Source: Paracidovorax wautersii
Lineage (GTDB): Bacteria > Pseudomonadota > Gammaproteobacteria > Burkholderiales > Burkholderiaceae_C
Reading direction: 5' to 3'
DNA: 64,000 nt
Assembly (NCBI RefSeq): GCF_031453675.1
Contig: NZ_JAVIZX010000001.1
Span: 1,882,001-1,946,000, forward strand
Shown here piece by piece: positions 59,043 to 64,000 of this stretch; the first letter of the stretch is position 1, and the number at the start of each line of letters is the position of its first letter. The notes below the pieces were generated by a model. That model made no database searches. It was not told where the DNA came from and saw only the letters and a program-made list of their open reading frames with translations. A program made the translations under genes and the position numbers.

Positions 59043-59845
59043 GCACCGTGCCATCTCAAGAAGTCACCGCTGTGCAGCAGAGCCAGACGGGCGCGCGCAT
59101 CGACATCACCAATGTCAGCCACTGGTTCCCCCAGGACAAGGGCGCCGTGCTGCAGGTGCTGGACGGCATCGACCTGACGGTGCGGCCTGGCGAGTTCGTG
59201 GCGCTGCTCGGCCCCAGCGGCTGCGGCAAGTCCACGCTGCTGCGCCTGGTGGCAGGGCTGGAGCCGGCCACCACCGGCACCATCGCGCAGGACGGCGTGC
59301 CCATCACCCGGCCCGACCCGTCACGCATCGTCGTCTTCCAGGACCCCACGCTCTACCCCTGGCGCACGGTGTGGGACAACGTGGCCCTGGGCCTGCAGGC
59401 GCGCGGCCTGCTCAAGGCCGAGCGCGCGCGCGTGGACGATGCGCTCCAGCTCGTCGGCCTGGCCGAATTTGCGCACAGCCACCCGCACCAGCTCAGCGGC
59501 GGCATGGCGCAGCGCGTGGCGCTGGCCCGCGCGCTGGTGAACGACCCGCAGCTGCTCATCCTGGACGAGCCGCTGGGCAAGCTCGACTCGCTCACGCGGC
59601 TGGCCATGCAGAGCGAGCTGCTCAAGCTGTGGGAGCGTGCGCGCTTCTCGGCGCTGCTGGTCACGCACGATGTGGAGGAGGCGCTGTTCCTCGCCAACCG
59701 CGTGATCGTGCTGACCGACCGGCCCGCGCGCATCGCCGCCGAGCTGGTGGTGGACCTGCCATACCCGCGCCACCGCGGCCATCCGCGCTTTGCCGAACTG
59801 CGGCATGAGGCGCTGCGCCACCTGGGGCTCGACGCCACGTGGTGA
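59036..59845 (+). CDS. NitT/TauT-type ABC transporter ATP-binding protein
   Basis: 269-residue ABC ATPase. Walker A GPSGCGKST near residue 60, Q-loop VVFQDPTLYPWRTVWDN, signature LSGGMAQRVALARAL near 153, Walker B LLILDEPLGKLD and the switch His in LLVTHDVEEAL. It powers the importer encoded by the two genes before it. The start ATG lies inside the end of the permease gene. The gene after it, 55 bases on, encodes a cytochrome c, which is not usual for this transporter type. Confidence 0.92.
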   Translation: MVSTVPSQEVTAVQQSQTGARIDITNVSHWFPQDKGAVLQVLDGIDLTVRPGEFVALLGPSGCGKSTLLRLVAGLEPATTGTIAQDGVPITRPDPSRIVVFQDPTLYPWRTVWDNVALGLQARGLLKAERARVDDALQLVGLAEFAHSHPHQLSGGMAQRVALARALVNDPQLLILDEPLGKLDSLTRLAMQSELLKLWERARFSALLVTHDVEEALFLANRVIVLTDRPARIAAELVVDLPYPRHRGHPRFAELRHEALRHLGLDATW

Positions 59846-59900
59846 CCGCTGCAGCGGCCGCCGACGCCGCGGCGCCCGCCCGCCCGGTGCGGCGCGCGCC

Positions 59901-61139
59901 ATGAGTGGCACCCCGCCCGACGCCGCCTGGCTCAACGCGCTCATCTCGCTGCTGCAAGGCGCGCAGCTGGCGCTGCTGCGCGCGCTGCACGCCCTGGGGC
60001 TGGTGGACACCGTGCACGGCCAGCCGGCGTGGCCGTGGGCGCGGCGCGTCTCGGGCGAGAACCTGCTGATCGACATCGGCCAGGCGCGGCACCTCGCCAT
60101 CACGCTCGCGGTGCTGGCCGGCGTGCTCGCGCTGCTGGTGGTGGCGCTGCTCTGGCGCCGGCGCCGTGGGTGGGTGCTGGCCCTGGTGCCCGTGGCGCTG
60201 GTGCTGGCGCCGTGGCCAGAGGCCCGCGTGGTGCTCGTGCCGGCGCACCCGACGAGTTTCCACGCACCGCCCGCGCCGCTGTCGGTGGCGGCCATCGCGC
60301 AGGGGCAGGCGCTGTATGCGCAGCAGTGCGTCGGCTGCCACGGCGCCAACGGCCGGGGCCAGGGCCCGCTGGCCGCGCAGCAGCCGGTGTGGCCGCCCAA
60401 CCTGGCCGGCCCGCTGCTGTGGCGCCGCGCCGACGGCGACCTGCTCTGGGCGGTGCTGCACGGCGTGCGCGACGGCGTCGGCCGCACCACCATGCGCGGC
60501 CACGCCGGCCGGCTGACGGACGCGGACGCCTGGGCCGTGCTGGACTACCTGCGCGCGCAGGCAGCGGGGGAAATGCTGCGCGCCAGCGGCGCGTGGATGC
60601 TGCCCGTGGCCTTGCCCGACGCCGCCGTGCGCTGCGGCGCGCAGCCCGCGCGGGCGCTGTCGAGCTGGCGCGGACAGCGCGTGCGCGTGGTGGCGGCCGC
60701 ATCGCCCGGATCGGACGCCGCGGCGGCCGTGCAGTCGCTGCGGGAGGATCCGCGCCTCGTCACGGTCTGGCTGCAGCCCTCTGCATCCCCCTCCGGACCT
60801 GCGCCGCGTGCGCTGCCGTCCGTGCTCCCGGCGGGCGCCGATTGCGTGGTGGACGACGCACAGGCCTGGAGCGCCTTCGCGCTCATCGCCGGCACGCCGC
60901 GGCTGGAGGGCGCGCAGTTCCTGGCCGACCGCGACGGCTGGCTGCGGGCGCGCAGCCAGCCCGGCCAGGCGGGCTGGTCCGAGGACGACCTGGTCTGCCG
61001 CACCGAAACCGCGCCGCGGCCGGCCGCACCGGCCGCCGCCGCTCCACCGGGCACGCTGCCCGCCGACGGGCTGGGCGCGCTCATCACGCTGATGGATGCG
61101 GAGCCGGTGCGCTTCGTCAAAGGCGGCTTCGTCCACTGA
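59901..61139 (+). CDS. membrane-anchored c-type cytochrome linked to the ABC transporter
   Basis: 412-residue protein. Two hydrophobic helices (about 65-85 and 90-105) place the rest in the periplasm. A class I cytochrome c domain follows with CVGCH at 143-147 and the likely axial Met in GRTTMRGHAGRLTDADAW. The C-terminal half (about 225-400) looks like a degenerate thioredoxin fold, with SWRGQRVRVVAAA and GTPRLEGAQFLADRDGWL, but no CxxC. It lies on the same strand as the ABC genes, 55 bases later, and a repeat follows. A redox step tied to the transported compound is an inference. Confidence 0.8.
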   Translation: MSGTPPDAAWLNALISLLQGAQLALLRALHALGLVDTVHGQPAWPWARRVSGENLLIDIGQARHLAITLAVLAGVLALLVVALLWRRRRGWVLALVPVALVLAPWPEARVVLVPAHPTSFHAPPAPLSVAAIAQGQALYAQQCVGCHGANGRGQGPLAAQQPVWPPNLAGPLLWRRADGDLLWAVLHGVRDGVGRTTMRGHAGRLTDADAWAVLDYLRAQAAGEMLRASGAWMLPVALPDAAVRCGAQPARALSSWRGQRVRVVAAASPGSDAAAAVQSLREDPRLVTVWLQPSASPSGPAPRALPSVLPAGADCVVDDAQAWSAFALIAGTPRLEGAQFLADRDGWLRARSQPGQAGWSEDDLVCRTETAPRPAAPAAAAPPGTLPADGLGALITLMDAEPVRFVKGGFVH

Positions 61140-61142
61140 GGG

Positions 61143-61246
61143 GTGCTATTTAAAGAATAGCTGCTTGCGCTTTCTGAATGAGCGATTCAGGTATTTTTGT
61201 GTCTGAAATGCTTTAGGGGTAAGCGCATAGTGCTCTACTTTTTGAA
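61143..61246. repeat. head-to-head repeat family A pair after the cytochrome gene
   Basis: Left half minus orientation (GAATAGCTGCTTGCGCTTTC), right half plus orientation (AAGCGCATAGTGCTCTACTT), the same arrangement as at 51200-51301. Confidence 0.55.
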
Positions 61247-61261
61247 TGTCTGCCGCCTTCG

Positions 61262-61302
61262 GCCGCACGGAGCCGCGCGCGCCTCAGGGGGGTGTACTGC
61301 CT
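61262..61302 (+). repeat. repeat family B fragment at the histidine phosphatase 3' end
   Basis: CCTCAGGGGGGTGTACTGCC shares the edge of family B, in the same orientation to the minus-strand gene end as the alaX and Bug copies. Confidence 0.5.
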
Positions 61303-61974
61303 CTACGCGTGGGTCACCCAGCTCCGGTGCTCGTCCGAGTCCAGGTGCGGCAAGGTGTTGAAGGTCTGCATCATCAGCCGCTTGGGGGCGATGCTGAACT
61401 CGGTCACCGCGCTGTTGCGGATGCGCATGTTCAGCGCAATCGTCACTTCGGGCGGCGTGGAGAGCACCTCGCCCACGGCGGCGGAGATCGGTCCGCCGCT
61501 GGAGACCAGCAGCACGTGGTGCCCCACATGCAACTTGCGCACATGCTCCAGCACACCGCGCACGCCGGCCGAAAAATCCACCCAGCTCGGCATGCCCACC
61601 GGGCTGATGGTGCCGCCCATCCACTGCGCAATCGCGTCGCACAGCAGGCGGAAGTGGTGCTTGTACAGCTCGGGCGTGTCCGCGCGCGGCAGCGGGTGTG
61701 GGTGGATGGCGTGGATCAGCGCGGCGCTGTCGTATTCGTTGAGCGCGGGCAGGGCCAGCGGCGCGGGCGTGGACTGCAGGCCTTCGGCGATGCCTTCCAG
61801 CGTCTGCACGTGGCGGCGCAGCGTGCCGGTCAGCACGGCGTCGAAGCGCACGCCCCGGGCGCGCCAGTACTCGCCCAGGCGCACGGCCTGCTCGCGCCCG
61901 CGGGGGCTGAGCTGGTCATAGTCATCCGCGCCAAACGAGGCCTGGCCGTGGCGCACGAGGTAGAGCGTTCCCAT
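61303..61974 (-). CDS. histidine phosphatase (phosphoglycerate mutase-like) family protein
   Basis: 223-residue cytoplasmic enzyme. The catalytic LVRHGQASFG (His near residue 8) opens the protein, as in phosphoglycerate mutase-like phosphatases; the second Arg is in LTGTLRRHVQT and the second His in VLLVSSGGPISA is replaced by Ser-Ser-Gly. The loss of that conserved His is unusual, since it normally stabilises the active site, so activity may be reduced or altered. ATG 61974 gives the standard start; ATG 61983 adds three residues. Single gene between two repeats and the dehydratase gene. Confidence 0.82.
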   Translation of the reverse strand: MGTLYLVRHGQASFGADDYDQLSPRGREQAVRLGEYWRARGVRFDAVLTGTLRRHVQTLEGIAEGLQSTPAPLALPALNEYDSAALIHAIHPHPLPRADTPELYKHHFRLLCDAIAQWMGGTISPVGMPSWVDFSAGVRGVLEHVRKLHVGHHVLLVSSGGPISAAVGEVLSTPPEVTIALNMRIRNSAVTEFSIAPKRLMMQTFNTLPHLDSDEHRSWVTHA

Positions 61975-62084
61975 GCGGCCCATTGTGGGCACCCGCCGAC
62001 CGGCGCTTTGTCTCCGGAGCGACCGGCGCGCAGGCCCGCGCGCGGGCCGCCTGCGGCGTGGCGCGCGGCCGCAACAGCCTGTCG

Positions 62085-63080
62085 TCAGGACGACAGCACC
62101 CGCGCGAAAACGGTGGCATCCACGTTGCCGCCCGTCAGCGCCAGGCCCACGGATTGCCCCGCGATTAGGCTGCGCTCCTGCATCGCGGCGGCGAAGGCCG
62201 CGGCGCCCGCGCCCTCGGCCACGTTGTGCGTGTCCATGAAGATCGCGCGCATGGCGGCGGCCACCTCGTCGTCGCTCACCTGCACGATGTGGTCGAGGTG
62301 CGGCGCCAGGATGTCGAGCGCAGCCGGGTCCGCGACGCGGCAGGCCATGCCGTCGGCCAGCACGGTGGTGACGGGCGCCTCGACCACGCGGCCCACGGCC
62401 AGCGAGTCGGCATACGTGGTGGCATGGCGGCTGACCACGCCGACGATGTGCACCCCGTGGCCCAGCGCGTGCTTGGCCGCGATGGCCGCGCACGCGCCCG
62501 AGCCCTGGCCGATGGGCACGTAGGCGACCTGGAGCTGCGGCACGGCGCGCAGGAACTCCCACCAGTAGGTGCTCACGCCGCGCAGCAGGTCCTTGTGGAA
62601 GCTGGGCACCATGTGCGCGCCGCGTTCCGAGGCCAGGCCCATGGCGTGCTCCCGCGCTTCCTGGAAGTCTTCGCCATGCTCGATCAGCGTGACGCCCAGG
62701 GCGCGCATGGCGGCGTTCTTCTCCACCGAATTGCCCTGCGGCACGACGATGGTGCAGGCCACGCCGTGGCGGCGCGCCGCCCAGCCCATGCTCTGGCCGT
62801 GGTTGCCGCGCGTGGCGCTGATGACCTCGCGCGGTAGCGCACCGCTGCGGGCCAGCTGGTCGAAGTAGGTCAGCCCGCCGCGGATCTTGAAGGCGCCCAC
62901 GGGCGTGTGGTTCTCGTGCTTGAGCCAGCAGTCCGCACCCAGGCGCTCGCTGAGCAGGCCCCAGCGGTACTGCGGCGTGGCGGCGAAGTCCTGGTAGACC
63001 ACCTGCGCGGCGGCCTCGATGTCGGCCAGCGTGGGCAGGTTGGAAAGGTGGTCTGTGGAGGAGGGGGTACGGGCGTTCAT
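62085..63080 (-). CDS. threonine dehydratase-like pyridoxal phosphate enzyme
   Basis: 331-residue fold-type II enzyme. The PLP lysine is in VGAFKIRGGLTYF near residue 64, the pocket asparagine in SATRGNHGQSMGWAA, the phosphate-cradling loop is PIGQGSGACAA, and the C-side is ALTGGNVD. It likely deaminates threonine, serine or a related hydroxy amino acid to a keto acid. No ACT regulatory domain, so it is of the catabolic type (TdcB-length). Its start overlaps the LysE exporter stop by four bases, suggesting a shared amino acid theme. A role like that of EutB in ectoine use is another option. Confidence 0.88.
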   Translation of the reverse strand: MNARTPSSTDHLSNLPTLADIEAAAQVVYQDFAATPQYRWGLLSERLGADCWLKHENHTPVGAFKIRGGLTYFDQLARSGALPREVISATRGNHGQSMGWAARRHGVACTIVVPQGNSVEKNAAMRALGVTLIEHGEDFQEAREHAMGLASERGAHMVPSFHKDLLRGVSTYWWEFLRAVPQLQVAYVPIGQGSGACAAIAAKHALGHGVHIVGVVSRHATTYADSLAVGRVVEAPVTTVLADGMACRVADPAALDILAPHLDHIVQVSDDEVAAAMRAIFMDTHNVAEGAGAAAFAAAMQERSLIAGQSVGLALTGGNVDATVFARVLSS

Positions 63081-63718
63081 GCGGCGGCCTTCTTGTCGGT
63101 AAGGAGCTTCAGGGCGAGCAGGCCGAGCACGGTGCCCATCACGTAGCGCTGCGCGCGGATCCACTGCGGGCTGCGGTTGAGGAAGCCTGCAACCTGCGCC
63201 GCGAACAGCACGAGCACGGCGTTGACCAGCGCGCTGATGCCGATCTGCAGGGTACCCAGCGTCACGCTCTGCAGCAGCCACTGGCCGCGCTCGGGGTGCA
63301 GGAACTGCGGGAAGAACGACACGTAGAACATCGCCACCTTGGGGTTGAGGGCGTTGGTGAGAAAGCCCATCAGGAACAGCTTGCGTGGGCTGTCGGCCGG
63401 CAGCGTGCGCGTCTCGAACGGCGCCACGCCGCCCGGTTTGACCGCCTGCCACGCCAGCCACAGCAGGTAGGCGGCGCCGGCGATCCGCAGGGCGTCGAAG
63501 GCCAGGGGCACGGCGGCCAGCAGCGCGGTGAGGCCCGCCACGGCGGCCACGAGGTGCACGCCGAAGCCCGCGATCACGCCCGCCAGCGACAGCAGGCCGG
63601 CGCGCGGCCCCTGGGTAAGGCTGCGCGAGACGCAATAGACCATGTTGGGCCCGGGCGTGAGCACCAGCAGCAGGGCGGCGAGGGCGAACAGCAGCAGTTC
63701 CTGGGGTGTGAAAAGCAT
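63077..63718 (-). CDS. LysE/RhtB family amino acid exporter
   Basis: 213-residue, six-helix inner-membrane exporter. It opens FTPQELLLFALAALLLVLTP and continues GPNMVYCVSRSLTQGPRAGL, the LysE/RhtB signature, and has NALNPKVAMFYVSFFPQFL in the middle. GGAGATCA precedes the ATG at 63718; the frame above it has no match. It overlaps the upstream glyoxalase-fold gene by one base and the downstream dehydratase gene by four. Export of threonine or a homologue alongside its degradation would guard against excess (inference). Confidence 0.9.
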   Translation of the reverse strand: MLFTPQELLLFALAALLLVLTPGPNMVYCVSRSLTQGPRAGLLSLAGVIAGFGVHLVAAVAGLTALLAAVPLAFDALRIAGAAYLLWLAWQAVKPGGVAPFETRTLPADSPRKLFLMGFLTNALNPKVAMFYVSFFPQFLHPERGQWLLQSVTLGTLQIGISALVNAVLVLFAAQVAGFLNRSPQWIRAQRYVMGTVLGLLALKLLTDKKAAA

Positions 63719-64000
63719 CAGATGATCTCCGGGGACAAGGACGCGAGCGTGAGGGTGGCGCGCGGGGTGGACAGCACGGCCTCCAGGCGGGGCAGCGCAG
63801 CGTGGGCGACCGATACCCGGGGCGTGAGGCCGGCTGCGGCGCAGGCACCGGTGAGCGCAGGGGCGTCGGGATGGGCCAGGCGCAGGGCCTGCAGTTCCAC
63901 GCCGCTGGCCGGCAGGCTGTAGCAGGGGTGGCGGTCGCCCCACTGGATGAGGGTGGGCAGGCACCCGTCCATCAGGCGCTGGCCGTCGCTGCGCACGGTG
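63718..64000 (-). CDS. glyoxalase-like (VOC) fold protein, 5' end outside window
   Basis: C-terminal part of about 94 residues. RLMDGCLPTLIQWGDRHPCY and LPASGVELQALRLAHPD fit the glyoxalase-like domain family (VOC fold) in the segment where substrate specificity residues lie. The start is beyond the right edge. The stop shares one base with the exporter start, so it is the first known gene of a three-gene operon with LysE and the dehydratase. Function unknown. Confidence 0.7.
   Translation of the reverse strand, partial: TVRSDGQRLMDGCLPTLIQWGDRHPCYSLPASGVELQALRLAHPDAPALTGACAAAGLTPRVSVAHAALPRLEAVLSTPRATLTLASLSPEII

Overview
The window is G+C-rich DNA from a beta-proteobacterium, most likely a member of the Comamonadaceae close to Acidovorax/Paracidovorax. 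Three things point there: the gene content (orphan Bug-type solute receptors, many LysR regulators, hemE followed by priA), codon use with G or C in most third positions, and two families of short intergenic repeats of a kind I associate with that family. Genus is inference; no rRNA, tRNA or other direct marker is present. I found no CRISPR array, prophage, integrase or intact insertion sequence.

Layout. 1-1919: end of a lipid-linked glycosyltransferase, GtrA flippase and ChbG/HpnK deacetylase, all overlapping. 2107-4077: lipoprotein gamma-glutamyltransferase. 4299-8438: priA and hemE on the minus strand, separated by 855 gene-free bases that hold four DnaA boxes and a 27-base direct repeat. 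8639-12988: Bug receptor, sulfatase, Rnk-like protein and tandem universal stress protein. 13140-16674: NhaR-like regulator, TerC, DUF2062 protein and a thioredoxin-fold protein. 16998-20216: a tightly overlapping four-gene operon (glycosyltransferase, acyl-CoA dehydrogenase homologue, PIG-L deacetylase, methyltransferase) of no known pathway. 20237-22190: an MFS pump and divergent TetR regulator around a double operator. 22505-30574: an exported FGE-fold protein lacking both catalytic cysteines, then a minus-strand run of branched-chain amino acid binding protein, frameshifted ornithine cyclodeaminase, zinc dehydrogenase, DsbD and AlaX.

30771-33963: a three-gene operon FecR-domain protein / OmpA lipoprotein / CHASE2-HD-GYP phosphodiesterase. 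33997-37287: glucarate dehydratase, Bug receptor and divergent GntR regulator (sugar-acid catabolism). 37318-41104: MATE pump, zinc-type oxidoreductase and divergent LysR. 41363-48072: metal uptake module with two TonB receptors, a small Cys-His protein and a PepSY-TM protein, with a possible Fur box in front and a palindromic 170-base MITE-like element inside. 48146-52447: creatininase-family amidohydrolase, LysR, tartrate/D-malate dehydrogenase and Bug receptor. 52463-56730: chemoreceptor, MFS pump with a frameshifted C-terminus and divergent LysR. 56878-61139: NitT/TauT-type ABC transporter followed by a membrane-anchored cytochrome c. 61303-64000: histidine phosphatase, threonine dehydratase-like enzyme, LysE exporter and a partial glyoxalase-fold protein.

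Recurring themes. Repeat family A (AT-richer, about 60 bases, around a TAGCTATCAATAGCG-like core) appears in at least eight places, three of them inside coding sequence (once in priA, twice in dsbD, where one copy encodes part of the signal peptide). Repeat family B lies at gene 3' ends in one fixed orientation and supplies the stop codon of alaX. Several divergent regulator-target pairs carry readable operators.
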